The notes under the pieces are model-generated. The model worked only from the letters and a program-made list of their open reading frames with translations. It searched no databases and was not told the DNA's origin. A stretch of 64,000 bases of DNA, taken from NCBI RefSeq assembly GCF_039962255.1, contig NZ_JAMPKY010000004.1, positions 124,001 through 188,000 of the forward strand. The letters are read 5' to 3'. Positions 42,759-51,556 of this stretch are shown in pieces. Source of the DNA: Leptolyngbya subtilissima AS-A7 (GTDB lineage: Bacteria; Cyanobacteriota; Cyanobacteriia; Phormidesmidales; Phormidesmidaceae). The translations under genes were made by a program, and so were the position numbers. Position 1 is the stretch's first letter; the number at the start of each line of letters is the position of its first letter.

Positions 42759-43124
42759 ATGAAATCACATTTATTTACTAAGACCGTTGGCCTCTGTGCG
42801 ATCGCACTGGTTGGGTTGGTGAGCTGCGGCGATCGCTCCAATACTGCTCAAACCGACACCGTTACCCCTGGGGAAACCGTTACTCAGACCGACGCCCCCG
42901 GCACCCAAACGGTGGATATCGGCGACGCCGCTGACCAAGTAGAAGACGTCCTCGACACTGATGAAACTCTCAAGCCATTTGATTTAGATGCTGAAGGGGA
43001 AGACAACACCATCTTGATCGAAGGCACCGTTGACGACGCCACTCAGACGATCCTAGCCGAAGATGTGGCTAGACAAATAGCCCCAGACTTTACCATTGTC
43101 AACCGCGTCAAAGTTAAAAGCTAA
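42759..43124 (+). CDS. BON-domain lipoprotein
   Basis: 121 residues. A lipoprotein signal ends LVSC with Cys23. A low-complexity Thr/Asp/Gln linker (TDTVTPGETVTQTDAPGTQT) leads to a BON domain (DTDETLKPFDLDAEGEDN, ILIEGTVDDATQTILAEDVA, FTIVNRVKV). BON domains bind phospholipid or membranes and occur in envelope-stress proteins. Likely anchored to a membrane facing the periplasm. Confidence 0.82.
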   Translation: MKSHLFTKTVGLCAIALVGLVSCGDRSNTAQTDTVTPGETVTQTDAPGTQTVDIGDAADQVEDVLDTDETLKPFDLDAEGEDNTILIEGTVDDATQTILAEDVARQIAPDFTIVNRVKVKS

Positions 43125-43389
43125 GTTGTAATCTCGCTGGTTAGCACCTTAGGAAAACCCCCAAAAAAGTTCAAATGGTTGAACGTTTCTTTGAGGAATG
43201 CCTCAACCAACTGGCTACAGTTATAGGTGCAAGACCCGGTGTTACAGTCTTGATTTATGCCTGTGAGAGGAAAGCTATGTCACAGCTTCCCCCCCCCGCC
43301 CCCCAATTCTAGGGGGATCTGAAGCTCCCAAAGTTGGGGGTTTGGGGGCCAAAGCTCATACTTGTCCTCTCCTCTAAGGTGCTGCCCCA
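43125..43389. other. Intergenic stretch with C-rich hairpin
   Basis: A run of mostly C (43291-43305) and paired CCCCCAATTCTAGGGGG and CCCAAAGTTGGGGG elements lie between the convergent BON gene and the sulfur cluster. They may act as a bidirectional terminator. Confidence 0.45.
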
Positions 43390-43527
43390 TTACAGGGAAG
43401 CAGCTTGAAACAGGGTTAACCCCAGCAGACCGACTAACCCCAGCAAACTGGGCAGGGTGACAAACAAAAGGTTGCGGGCGTCATTGTGCGATCGCTGTGG
43501 ATCTTGAAGCAGCCTAGAGTCATTCAT
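43390..43527 (-). CDS. Predicted 45-residue single-span membrane protein at the 3' end of the sulfur cluster
   Basis: The frame reads MNDSRLLQDPQRSHNDARNL, then LFVTLPSLLGLVGLLGLTLFQAASL, one clear hydrophobic helix after a polar N-terminus. It lies 81 bases beyond the ATPase stop on the same strand. There is no strong ribosome site. Size and layout resemble small cyanobacterial membrane peptides, but no family is recognised. Confidence 0.45.
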   Translation of the reverse strand: MNDSRLLQDPQRSHNDARNLLFVTLPSLLGLVGLLGLTLFQAASL

Positions 43528-43608
43528 GGTTATAGACACCAATTAGTAAACGGTACAGCCGTCAAACGGGATGCCCCAGTCTTGCCCCAGGCTGGGGTGC
43601 AAAAAGCC

Positions 43609-44364
43609 CTACTTCTTCAAAATTCGGTGGAGAATTTCTTGCTTGAGCTGAATTAACTCTGGGTTGGCCAAGTCGCGGGGGCGGGGCAAGTTAACTGCCA
43701 CATCTAGTTCAATGCGACCGTTTTGGATCACAACGACGCGATCGGCTAGCACCACTGCCTCTTCAACATCGTGGGTGACCAGCAGGGCAGTAAACTGCTG
43801 CTCTTGCCACAGGGCTTCAATAAGCCGCTGCATGTCGATGCGAGTGAGAGCATCGAGGGCACCCAGGGGTTCGTCGAGCAGCAAAAGATGGGGCTGCGTC
43901 ACCAGGGCTCGCGCCAGGGCCACCCGCTGCTTTTGCCCCCCAGAGAGCACCGTAGTCCAGTCTTTAGCGCGGCTGTCTAGACCCACTTGCTGCAAAGCCC
44001 AGTGGCTACGAGGGCGCGCCTGTGAATTCAGACCCAGAGAGACGTTCTCTAAAACATTGCACCAGGGCAGCAGCCGCGCATCTTGAAACATCACCCGCGC
44101 CTTGCCGTTGAGCCCAGCCAAACGCTGGCCATCAAGCTTGATCTCACCGTGAGAAGGATCTTCTAACCCAGCCAGCAACCGCAGCAGCGTGCTCTTGCCG
44201 CAGCCACTTTTGCCGACAATGGCGACAAATTCCCCCGGCGAAATCTCTAGGGAAAAGCGATCGAGCACTGTCAGGTCACCAAAGGCTTTGGTCAAATTGT
44301 TGATCCAAATGTGGCTACCGTAAGTGATTTGGGAGTGGGTTGAGGAAGTTTGGGTGTAGGTCAT
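43609..44364 (-). CDS. ssuB: Aliphatic sulfonate ABC transporter ATP-binding protein 1
   Basis: 251 residues from MTYTQTSS. Motifs: Walker [10 protein letters not shown], signature [15 protein letters not shown], Walker [17 protein letters not shown], and switch His in [11 protein letters not shown]. This is the SsuB/TauB subgroup that energises sulfonate import. An open frame continues 35 codons upstream, but that part ([16 protein letters not shown]) is just translated repeat, so the internal ATG is taken. The start is preceded by a C-rich repeat, without a Shine-Dalgarno motif. Confidence 0.92.
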   Translation of the reverse strand: MTYTQTSSTHSQITYGSHIWINNLTKAFGDLTVLDRFSLEISPGEFVAIVGKSGCGKSTLLRLLAGLEDPSHGEIKLDGQRLAGLNGKARVMFQDARLLPWCNVLENVSLGLNSQARPRSHWALQQVGLDSRAKDWTTVLSGGQKQRVALARALVTQPHLLLLDEPLGALDALTRIDMQRLIEALWQEQQFTALLVTHDVEEAVVLADRVVVIQNGRIELDVAVNLPRPRDLANPELIQLKQEILHRILKK

Positions 44365-44525
44365 GAGGGGGAGTGGGGGTAGGGGGTGGCGGGTAGGCGG
44401 GTAGGGAGTGGATGGGTGGATGAGTAGATGGGTAGGGAGTAGGGGGGTGTAGGAGTAGGGGGCTTGCACTTGAGCGATAAATTAATTCATGCACCCATCC
44501 ACCCTCCTACCCATCCACCCTCCCA
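44365..44525. repeat. Inverted heptamer-like GGATGGG/CCCATCC repeat, junction 1
   Basis: G-rich units (GGGTAGGCGGGTAGGGAGTG, GATGGGTGGATGAGTAGATG) are followed after a short AT-rich loop by their complements (CACCCATCCACCCTCCTACC, CATCCACCCTCCCACCCGCC). It lies between two transporter genes, so the transcript could form a long hairpin. Confidence 0.8.
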
Positions 44526-44530
44526 CCCGC

Positions 44531-45340
44531 CTACTTCAAGTTCTGACTAGGGTGCCAGGCGATGGTGATCTTCTCTAGCCAGCGCACGGAGGAGTCGGCG
44601 AGTTTGCCTAGTAGGGCGTAGAGCAAAATGGCGACTACCACCACATCGGTCTGCATGAATTCGCGGGCGTTCATAGCCATGTAGCCAATGCCGGAGCTGG
44701 CGGCGATGGTTTCGGCGACAATTAGGGTGAGCCACATGTTGCCGAGGGCGTAGCGCAGGCCCACCAGCATGCTGGGCAAGGCGCCGGGCAAAATAATTTG
44801 CGAAAACAGTTGGCGGCGGTTGAGGCCATAGACGCGGCCCATTTCAATCAGGCCGGGGTCGATGGCGCGAATGCCGTAGAAGGTGTTGACGTAGATGGGA
44901 AACAGCACCCCCAGGGCCACCAAAAAAATGCGGGCTTCGTCGCCGATGCCAAACCACAAAATCACCAGGGGAATCATCGCCAGGTGGGGGATGTTGCGAA
45001 TCATTTGAATGGAGCTATCAGCAAGCAGCTCTGCGGGGCGAGAGACGCCGTTCAAAACGCCAAAAAAGAGGCCAATGCTGCCGCCGATTAAGAACCCCAC
45101 CACGGCCCGCCAGGCGCTAATAGTCACATGCTTAAGCAGTTCGCCGCTGAGGGTGAGGCGAATGGCCGCCTGCACCACCTCGGTCGGGGCGGGCAAAATG
45201 CGGCTGTTGATCAACCCGATCTGGGCCAAGACTTGCCACAGCAGAATTAGGGCGATGGGCACCACCCAGGGAATGATGTTATCCCAGGGAACCCGGGCGA
45301 GCAGATCAGAAGGTGTATCTCTACGGTGGATGGTTTGCAT
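44531..45340 (-). CDS. ssuC: Sulfonate ABC transporter permease 1
   Basis: 269 residues with about six membrane helices and the BPD_transp_1 EAA loop (IDPGLIEMGRVYGLNRRQLF to LPGALPSMLVGLRYALG). N-terminal opening WDNIIPWVVPIALILLWQVL is typical of SsuC. It forms the inner-membrane channel for the SsuB-type ATPase encoded next to it. Confidence 0.92.
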   Translation of the reverse strand: MQTIHRRDTPSDLLARVPWDNIIPWVVPIALILLWQVLAQIGLINSRILPAPTEVVQAAIRLTLSGELLKHVTISAWRAVVGFLIGGSIGLFFGVLNGVSRPAELLADSSIQMIRNIPHLAMIPLVILWFGIGDEARIFLVALGVLFPIYVNTFYGIRAIDPGLIEMGRVYGLNRRQLFSQIILPGALPSMLVGLRYALGNMWLTLIVAETIAASSGIGYMAMNAREFMQTDVVVVAILLYALLGKLADSSVRWLEKITIAWHPSQNLK

Positions 45341-45402
45341 GGTTCAAGCGTTGTCAGAGTATGAGTAACAACCGGGGCCGGAAAATGCGGTGTTTATACC
45401 CA

Positions 45403-46467
45403 CTAGCGTTGGGTATAGGTTTCTAACCCTGCTGTGGCGGGGCAAAGAACTTCACTGACCTCTAGTTCTTTAGGGATGGCTTTTTGGGAGTACATCCAGT
45501 CGGCACGGTCCTGTAGGTCGGTTAGCACTTGGTCAGTAAGGGGATGGATCGTTTCAACCTGCTTGCGAGTGCCGAGCTGGTTGACGACGGGAAGTGCGAG
45601 GTCTGTCGATGCGCCAAAGGCCTTGGCAGCTTCTTCGGGGTTGTTGGCGGCCCAGTCGGCCTCTTTGACAATTTCGGCAAACGTGGCCTCAACTACCGCA
45701 GGCTTTTGGGCCAGGGTGTTTTGGTGCACCACGTAGAGGCCGTAATGGGATGCGGCTTCGCCGGAGGCGATGGGGCGCAGGTCATGCTCGACTTCGGCGA
45801 TCGCCACGTTGGGCTCCCACACTGACCAGGCATCAACATGACCCTGGGTGACGGCGGGTAGGGCATCGGTGGGGCCGAGGTAGACCCGCTCGACCTGTTC
45901 CACAGGAACGTTGGCATCGGTCAGAACTCGCAGCAAAAGGTGCTCGCCCCAGCCACCGCGATTGACCGCAACTTTTTTGCCCACTAGATCTTGAGGCGAC
46001 TGAATGGGCGAGTCGGCAGCGACCAGGATGGCTTCAGCTTCGGGAATGGGAACCTGGTAGGCCAGCACACAGACGGGGGTACCCCCTACCAATCCCGAAA
46101 TGCCGGGGATATCGCCTCCGGCGCTGATGTCTACAGAGTTGGCATTAAAGGCTTCTAACACCGGGGCAAAGGCGGGAAATGGCCCCACCCATTCCACCTG
46201 AATGTTTTGCTTGGCGAGTTCTGCTTCTAGCACGCCCCGTTGGCGAATGATGGGTAACAGCCCCCAGCGCACGTAGCCAATGCGAATGGTCTCAGGGGCG
46301 GCATTGCTTGGGGCGGCGGCAGATTCGGCAGTGGAGGCTAAGGGCTGAGTGGCGTTGTCGGTCGAGGCCGCACATCCCCCGATCGCCAGTCCTGCTACGA
46401 CGACAGCGGCCAGGGTTTTGAAGGTCGATTTTTGCAGCCAAACGGTCGGTCGGTAATAGCGGGTCAT
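45403..46467 (-). CDS. ssuA: Sulfonate ABC transporter substrate-binding lipoprotein 1
   Basis: 354 residues. A lipoprotein signal ends AIGGC with Cys32. NMT1/THI5-like binding fold: IRIGYVRWGLLPIIRQRGVLEAEL, FNANSVDISAGGDIPGI, DLVGKKVAVNRGGWGEHLLL, VDAWSVWEPNVAIAEV. It overlaps the monooxygenase gene by four bases (ATGA). It should deliver an organosulfur anion to permease 1. Confidence 0.92.
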   Translation of the reverse strand: MTRYYRPTVWLQKSTFKTLAAVVVAGLAIGGCAASTDNATQPLASTAESAAAPSNAAPETIRIGYVRWGLLPIIRQRGVLEAELAKQNIQVEWVGPFPAFAPVLEAFNANSVDISAGGDIPGISGLVGGTPVCVLAYQVPIPEAEAILVAADSPIQSPQDLVGKKVAVNRGGWGEHLLLRVLTDANVPVEQVERVYLGPTDALPAVTQGHVDAWSVWEPNVAIAEVEHDLRPIASGEAASHYGLYVVHQNTLAQKPAVVEATFAEIVKEADWAANNPEEAAKAFGASTDLALPVVNQLGTRKQVETIHPLTDQVLTDLQDRADWMYSQKAIPKELEVSEVLCPATAGLETYTQR

Positions 46468-47843
46468 ACTGAAACTCCTGGGGTATAAAACTCTGGAGCA
46501 AACAATTCTGAAGCAGACAACTCGGCACCCGATGCCCTGGGCAAGGCCAGGTGATCGCGCAGGGTGTTGCCGCTGTAGGTCTGGCGAAATAGCCCCCGCC
46601 GCTGCAGCTCAGGCACGACCGTTTCTACAAAGTCGGTGAAGGCCCCGGGCAAGTAGGCGGGGGAGATCATAAACCCGTCGCAGGCATCGGCTTGAAAGAA
46701 GGCTTCGAGCTGGTCGGCAATTTGGGTGGGGGTGCCTACGATTTGGGGAATGAGGACGCTGGCCCCGTAGCGTTGGCCAATCTCAGCCAGGGTGGTGCCT
46801 TCGGCGCTGAGGTGCTGTACTAAATCCCAAATGCCGCGCATGCCCTGGATATCTAACTCTTCTAAGGGCTGGTCGAGGGGATGCTGGGAAAAGTCGTAGT
46901 TGAGGTGGTTAGAGAGGGTCGAGAGACCTACCAGGGGGTTGACCAGGTTGTTGTGTTCAGCTTGCTTTTGACGAGCGATCGCCTCGGTTTCGCCTACAAA
47001 GGGCATCACCCCCAGCAAGATTTTGCACTGCTCAGGCGAGCGCCCCCTGGCCTGCACGCGCCCCTTAAGATCGCTGTAGAACTGCTGCGCCTGGGACAGG
47101 GTGGGCTGAATAGCAAACACCACCTCGGCCCAGCGGGCGGCAAACTCGCGCCCCCGGCCCGACGCCCCGGCCTGGATTAGCACCGGCTTGCCCTGGGGGC
47201 CAGACGGCACATTGAGCGGCCCCCGTGACTGAAACCATTGGCCCTGATGGTGGATGTAATTCACCTTGTCGGGGTCGGCTAAGATGCCCCGCTCCCGGTC
47301 GAGCACCAGGGCGTCGGGCTGCCAGCTTTCCCACAGTTGGCAGGCTACGTCTAGAAACTCATCGGCGCGATCGTAGCGCTGGTCGTGCTCTAGGTGGGTT
47401 TTGACCCCAAAGTTTTGGGCCTCGCCATCGTTCACCGAGGTAACGATATTCCAGGCGACGCGGCCATGGGTAAGGTGGTCGAGGGTGGCAAAGCTGCGGG
47501 CCACGCTGTAGGGATGGGCGTAGGTGGTGGAAACGGTGGCCCCCAGTCCCAGGTTCTGGGTGGTAAGGGCGATCGCCGCCAGCAGCGGCACAGGATCTAG
47601 CCGCACGGCATCTTGGTCGCCGTAGCGCACCCCCACCTCAAAGCTGTGGCCGTAGCTCTCAGACACCGCCAGCCGATCGGCAAAAAACAGCAGGTCAAAC
47701 TTGCCCCGCTCCAACACCTGGGCGATTTGCTGATACGCCTCGGGCCGCAAAAAGTCGAAGCGCGACCGAGGGTGCCGCCATAGCGCGTGGCTGTGGGCCA
47801 CAGGCCCCGCAATCATAAATGCCGCTAGATGGAGTTGGCGCAT
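46464..47843 (-). CDS. NtaA/SnaA/DszA-family FMNH2-dependent monooxygenase
   Basis: 459 residues, LLM barrel of the DszA/NtaA subgroup: LHLAAFMIAGPVAHSHALWR, FDLLFFADRLAV, GLGATVSTTYAHPYSVARSFAT, HGRVAWNIVTSVNDGEAQNFG, GPQGKPVLIQAGASGRGREFAA. Members open sulfone or nitrilotriacetate-type substrates with FMNH2 and O2. With an SfnB/DszC-like partner just upstream in transcription order, a sulfone or thioether substrate is likely. It needs reduced FMN from the flavin reductase gene close by. Confidence 0.92.
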   Translation of the reverse strand: MRQLHLAAFMIAGPVAHSHALWRHPRSRFDFLRPEAYQQIAQVLERGKFDLLFFADRLAVSESYGHSFEVGVRYGDQDAVRLDPVPLLAAIALTTQNLGLGATVSTTYAHPYSVARSFATLDHLTHGRVAWNIVTSVNDGEAQNFGVKTHLEHDQRYDRADEFLDVACQLWESWQPDALVLDRERGILADPDKVNYIHHQGQWFQSRGPLNVPSGPQGKPVLIQAGASGRGREFAARWAEVVFAIQPTLSQAQQFYSDLKGRVQARGRSPEQCKILLGVMPFVGETEAIARQKQAEHNNLVNPLVGLSTLSNHLNYDFSQHPLDQPLEELDIQGMRGIWDLVQHLSAEGTTLAEIGQRYGASVLIPQIVGTPTQIADQLEAFFQADACDGFMISPAYLPGAFTDFVETVVPELQRRGLFRQTYSGNTLRDHLALPRASGAELSASELFAPEFYTPGVSV

Positions 47844-47909
47844 GGGCTTTGGTCTGCTAAATCCTGCTGAGTCCTGATCAATCTAAGGTCTGGCGAAATC
47901 TGCGCAGCT

Positions 47910-49109
47910 CTAGCCGTAAAAATCGGGGGTGGGCAGCTCCCGGTTGAGCGCCCAATTGCCCACCGCGCGAATTTTGTAATCGACTGGGTCGTGCAGGGTA
48001 AAGGTGCGGAGGTTGCGCCAGTAGCGGTCAAAGCCGTAGTCGGCAGAGGTGGCGCGGGTGCCCATGACATCAAAAATTTTGTTGACCAGGGCCAGGCCGT
48101 TTTGAGTGACAAAGGCTTTGGCGGTGGCAATGGCCACGGCGCATTCGCCCCGCTCTTCGGCGGTGAGGGCATAGCCCTTTTCCCAGGCGGCCTGCACTAA
48201 CGCGGTGGCGCGATCGGCGAGCAGGGTGGCGGCTTCGAGGGCGATCGCCATTTCGCCGTAGTGTTGCAGGATGTAGGGATCTTCAGTCGCTGATTCGACC
48301 TTAGACCCTGGCCAAGCTCGCGTCTGATTGCGGGTGTACGATCGCGCTGCCTCAAAGGCCCCCTGCATCACCCCCAGGTAGACGTTGGTGAAGGTGATTT
48401 GGGTGAGGCAGGAGCGAAAGGTGCGAAACACCTCATTGCCTGCGGGGGGCGCCAAAATTTCATCGGCGTCCACCCACACGTTGTTAAAACGAATGCTGCC
48501 GCTGTCGGTTTGCCGCTGTCCCATGTTGTTCCAGTCGCCCTGCACTTCAACGCCTTCGCGCTGGGTGGGCACGATGGCAATCCGAAAGCCCTCTACACCC
48601 TCCTGCACCGTGCTGAGCGGAATCACATCGGAATCGACGGAGCCCGAGCAAAAGCTCTTGGTGCCATTGATGCGAAAGCCCGCGCCATCGGGAGTGAGAA
48701 TGACTCGGCGATCGAGCGGGTTGAAACCGTTGCACCAAAACCAGTTGTGCTGGGCGGTTTGGCTATAGTAGTGAGCCGCCTGCTCGGGGTTGCCAAACAC
48801 GTGGGGCGCCACTACCCCCAAATGCTGGTATGAAAACAGGTGGGCAATAGAGCTATCCACCTGGGCAAAGCGGCGGGTAATACGCATAGCTGTTTCCCAA
48901 TCTGCCCCGAGGCCGCCATACTGGGCTGGGATCACCAGCTTCAGCAGATTGCTCTGGCGCAGGCGATCGCGCTCTGCCTGGGCCGTGCCCCCCTGGCGAT
49001 CGCGCTCTACCGCCGTGGCGGCAAATTCATCGACCAGGGTGTCAACCCAAGCATCGATAGGGTGAGCGTTAGCTTGAATTTCGAGCTGAGGTGAGGTGAG
49101 CAGCGGCAT
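47910..49109 (-). CDS. Acyl-CoA-dehydrogenase-fold monooxygenase (DszC/SfnB-like) 1
   Basis: 399 residues with the acyl-CoA dehydrogenase fold: VIPAQYGGLGADWETAMRITRRFAQVDSSIAHLFSYQ (shown here as family match), FWCNGFNPLDRR, GTKSFCSGSVDSDVI, FNNVWVDADEIL, and C-terminal ALVNKIFDVMGTRATSADYG. The catalytic Glu of true dehydrogenases is absent, as in DszC/SfnB flavin-dependent oxygenases. Two such proteins occur in this cluster (also 56.4 kb). Probably sulfur acquisition from sulfides or sulfoxides. Confidence 0.85.
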   Translation of the reverse strand: MPLLTSPQLEIQANAHPIDAWVDTLVDEFAATAVERDRQGGTAQAERDRLRQSNLLKLVIPAQYGGLGADWETAMRITRRFAQVDSSIAHLFSYQHLGVVAPHVFGNPEQAAHYYSQTAQHNWFWCNGFNPLDRRVILTPDGAGFRINGTKSFCSGSVDSDVIPLSTVQEGVEGFRIAIVPTQREGVEVQGDWNNMGQRQTDSGSIRFNNVWVDADEILAPPAGNEVFRTFRSCLTQITFTNVYLGVMQGAFEAARSYTRNQTRAWPGSKVESATEDPYILQHYGEMAIALEAATLLADRATALVQAAWEKGYALTAEERGECAVAIATAKAFVTQNGLALVNKIFDVMGTRATSADYGFDRYWRNLRTFTLHDPVDYKIRAVGNWALNRELPTPDFYG

Positions 49110-49152
49110 AGGTAAAGATGTTGAACAACAGACTCAATGTAGGGCCACCGGC

Positions 49153-49701
49153 CTAAACGGCCGTAAGCACGGCGGGGAGCGATCGCACCAACCCCTCTAT
49201 CGAACTTTGCAGGCGCGCTCTTAGCTCGGGGTCGTGAAACTTAATGCCGCCCGTCTCTAGCCGCTGAAACTGCGTGTCGACCAGATACACGCCCTGGAGA
49301 ATGTGGGTGGCCCCGAGCACCCCCAGCACCGGGTTGAGGGCGTAATCAATCGCGAGCAGGTGCGCCAAAGTTCCCCCAGTGGCGATCGGCAAAACCGGCT
49401 TGCCCACCAGCGCCTTCTGGGGCAGCAGATCGAGAAAGGCCTTGAGAATGCCGGTGTAGGCCGCCTTGTAGACCGGGGTCGAAATAATCACGGCATCGGC
49501 GGCGACCACCTGGGCGGTAGCGGCATTGATCACCTCGCTGTCAAACCTGGCGTGCAGCAGCTCAGCGGCGGGCAGGTCGCGCACCAGCAAAATTTCTAGC
49601 TCAACCCCCTGACCCTGCAAAATCTTTTGGGCCTCCTCTAACACCGAGTAGGAGCGAGAAGGGTGGGAGGGGCTACCGGCGATCGCAACAACTTTTGTCA
49701 T
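49153..49701 (-). CDS. ssuE: NAD(P)H-dependent FMN reductase, SsuE type
   Basis: 182 residues, flavodoxin-like: VVAIAGSPSHPSRSYSVLEE (phosphate loop), VRDLPAAELLHARFDSE, ISTPVYKAAYTGILKAFLDL and LPIATGGTLAHLLAIDYALN. The PVYKAAYTG segment is characteristic of SsuE-type reductases. It supplies FMNH2 to SsuD and the other monooxygenases in the cluster. Confidence 0.92.
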   Translation of the reverse strand: MTKVVAIAGSPSHPSRSYSVLEEAQKILQGQGVELEILLVRDLPAAELLHARFDSEVINAATAQVVAADAVIISTPVYKAAYTGILKAFLDLLPQKALVGKPVLPIATGGTLAHLLAIDYALNPVLGVLGATHILQGVYLVDTQFQRLETGGIKFHDPELRARLQSSIEGLVRSLPAVLTAV

Positions 49702-49749
49702 GGTTAAACCTCAGTAATTAATTCAAAGTTCAAAATTCAAAATTGGGTT

Positions 49750-50499
49750 TCACAGCTCCACTAAATCCAGCTCCGGCGTCAGATCTAGCTCCCCAATCAG
49801 CTGCTCCTTCAACCGCTGAAACTCCAGGCTGGTGCGACGACGGGGGCGGGGCAGCTCGATCGCCAGCTCGCGGTGGATGCGACCCGGGTGGGGCCGCAGC
49901 ACGATGATGCGATCGCTCAGCACCAGCGCCTCTTCGACGTCGTGGGTGACCAGCAGCAGGGTGGGATGGTCTTCCGCCCAGATATCCAGCAGGTGGTCTT
50001 GCAGCTGGGTGCGGGTAAAGGCATCGAGAGCGCTGAAGGGTTCGTCGAGCAGCAGAATGCTGGGCTGGGTGACCAGGGCGCGGGCGATCGCTACCCGCTG
50101 CGCCATCCCTCCCGAAAGCTGTCGCGGCAGGGCCTCGGCAAAATTGGTTAGATGTACTTTCTGCAACACCTGCGCGGTGCGCCACTGTTGCTCTAGCCGG
50201 GGCAAATCTTTGAGGCCAAACTGAATATTCTCGGCCACCGTCAGCCAGGGCATCAGCCGAGCCTCTTGGAAAATCAGCCCCACCTTTGGGTGCGGAGCGG
50301 TAATGACCTCCCCGTCGATCAACGCCGCCCCCAGGGTGGGAAAATCTAGCCCCGCGACAATGCGCAGCAGCGTGCTCTTGCCGCACCCACTGGTGCCCAC
50401 CAGGCTGACCACTTCCCCCGGTTTGATCGCTAGATCAATGCCCTCTAGGGCCAGTAGGCCGTTGTCGAATTGCTTATGGACGTTCTCGATGTAAAGCAT
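49750..50499 (-). CDS. ssuB: Sulfonate ABC transporter ATP-binding protein 2
   Basis: 249 residues: Walker A GTSGCGKST, signature LSGGMAQRVAIARAL, Walker B ILLLDEPFSALDAFTR, switch [11 protein letters not shown]. SsuB/TauB subgroup. It is encoded with permease 2 immediately upstream in transcription order. Confidence 0.92.
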   Translation of the reverse strand: MLYIENVHKQFDNGLLALEGIDLAIKPGEVVSLVGTSGCGKSTLLRIVAGLDFPTLGAALIDGEVITAPHPKVGLIFQEARLMPWLTVAENIQFGLKDLPRLEQQWRTAQVLQKVHLTNFAEALPRQLSGGMAQRVAIARALVTQPSILLLDEPFSALDAFTRTQLQDHLLDIWAEDHPTLLLVTHDVEEALVLSDRIIVLRPHPGRIHRELAIELPRPRRRTSLEFQRLKEQLIGELDLTPELDLVEL

Positions 50500-50638
50500 G
50501 GGCGAGGTTGAGTGGATGGGTGGGGGGTGGATGGGTGGGAGGGTGATGGGGTAAGGCTGTAAGGGTTTAAGTTTTGAGTTCTGAATTTTGAGTTAGGAAT
50601 GAGTTAGGAACTCAAAACTAAAAAATTCAAAACTTTTG
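50500..50638. repeat. GGATGGG-type repeat and AAGTTTTGAGTT inverted repeat, junction 2
   Basis: GTGGATGGGTGGGGGGTGGA units are followed by an AT-rich inverted repeat (AAGTTTTGAGTT...AACTCAAAACT). Only the G-rich arm is well developed here. Confidence 0.65.
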
Positions 50639-51445
50639 TCATCCTCTTGCTCCGTAGGAATCCTGCCAGTACAGCAGGCGCTGACTGACCGCCGACAGTC
50701 CTGAATCGGTTAGTTTTCCTAGCAGCGCAAACAGCACAATGCTGGCGATGATCACTGCGGGGCGACCGGTGGTTTGGCCGTCGATTAGCAGGTAGCCCAG
50801 TCCTTGGCTGGCTCCCATGAGTTCGGCGGCAACGACAAACATCCAGCCCAGCCCCAGCCCGTTGCGGAGCCCGACTAAATAAGCCGGCAGCGTGGCAGGG
50901 AGAAACACTCGGCGAACGAGCTGTAGCTGGCTGAGGCGATAGATTTTGCCGACTTCTACCAGCTTGCGATCGACTCCCTGAATGCCGCTCATCAGGTTGA
51001 GGTAAACCGGAAAGAACACCCCCACCGCAATCAGCATCACCTTCGAGCTTTCGTAGATGCCCAGCCAGAGAATGAACAGCGGCACCCAGGCGATCGAGGG
51101 GATGTTGCGCAGGGCCTGCAACAGCGGATCTAAATAGGCATGGGCCGTGCGGGAGTAGCCCGTCAGTGCCCCCAGCACCGTCGCCACCAAGGTGCCAATG
51201 CCAAACCCGAGCACGACTCGGTAGAGGGTGATGCCTACGTGGCGCAGCAGCTCGCCACTGCGGGCCATCGTCAAAATGGTCTGCAACACTGTCGTGGGGG
51301 CAGGCAGCAGGTTGGGGGCCACTAGCCCGAGCCGAGAGAGCAGTTCCCAAGCGACTACCAGTGCGATCGGCAGTAGCCAGCCTTGGAGAGAGCGGGGAAT
51401 GGCGGAGCGCTGTTTGGTCGGGCGACGGAGGGAGAGGGAGGACAT
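50639..51445 (-). CDS. ssuC: Sulfonate ABC transporter permease 2
   Basis: 268 residues, six-helix SsuC type: WLLPIALVVAWELLSRLGLV, LPAPTTVLQTI, and the EAA loop VDRKLVEVGKIYRLSQLQLV to LPATLPAYLVGLRNGLGLGW. It should pair with ATPase 2. Confidence 0.92.
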   Translation of the reverse strand: MSSLSLRRPTKQRSAIPRSLQGWLLPIALVVAWELLSRLGLVAPNLLPAPTTVLQTILTMARSGELLRHVGITLYRVVLGFGIGTLVATVLGALTGYSRTAHAYLDPLLQALRNIPSIAWVPLFILWLGIYESSKVMLIAVGVFFPVYLNLMSGIQGVDRKLVEVGKIYRLSQLQLVRRVFLPATLPAYLVGLRNGLGLGWMFVVAAELMGASQGLGYLLIDGQTTGRPAVIIASIVLFALLGKLTDSGLSAVSQRLLYWQDSYGARG

Positions 51446-51556
51446 GGAGTGGATGGTGAGGGGGTGAGGGGTGGATGGTGAGGGGTGAATGGTAGGGGGT
51501 GAGGGTAGAGGGTGAGGCAGATTTCACTACTCATCCACTCCCTGCTCATCTCCCCC
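51446..51556. repeat. GGATGGT/CATCCAC repeat, junction 3
   Basis: GAGTGGATGGTGAGGGGGTG and GTGAATGGTAGGGGGTGAGG units, then ACTCATCCACTCCCTGCTCA. A shorter and more diverged form of the junction element. Confidence 0.65.

Noticed and set aside
44365-44469. N-terminal extension of the first ATPase ([15 protein letters not shown])
   Set aside because: It is translated repeat; similar Pro/His/Ser-rich extensions appear before the other repeat-flanked genes.
45529-45825. Plus-strand ORFs inside the sulfur cluster
   Set aside because: All are antisense shadows of well-supported minus-strand genes.
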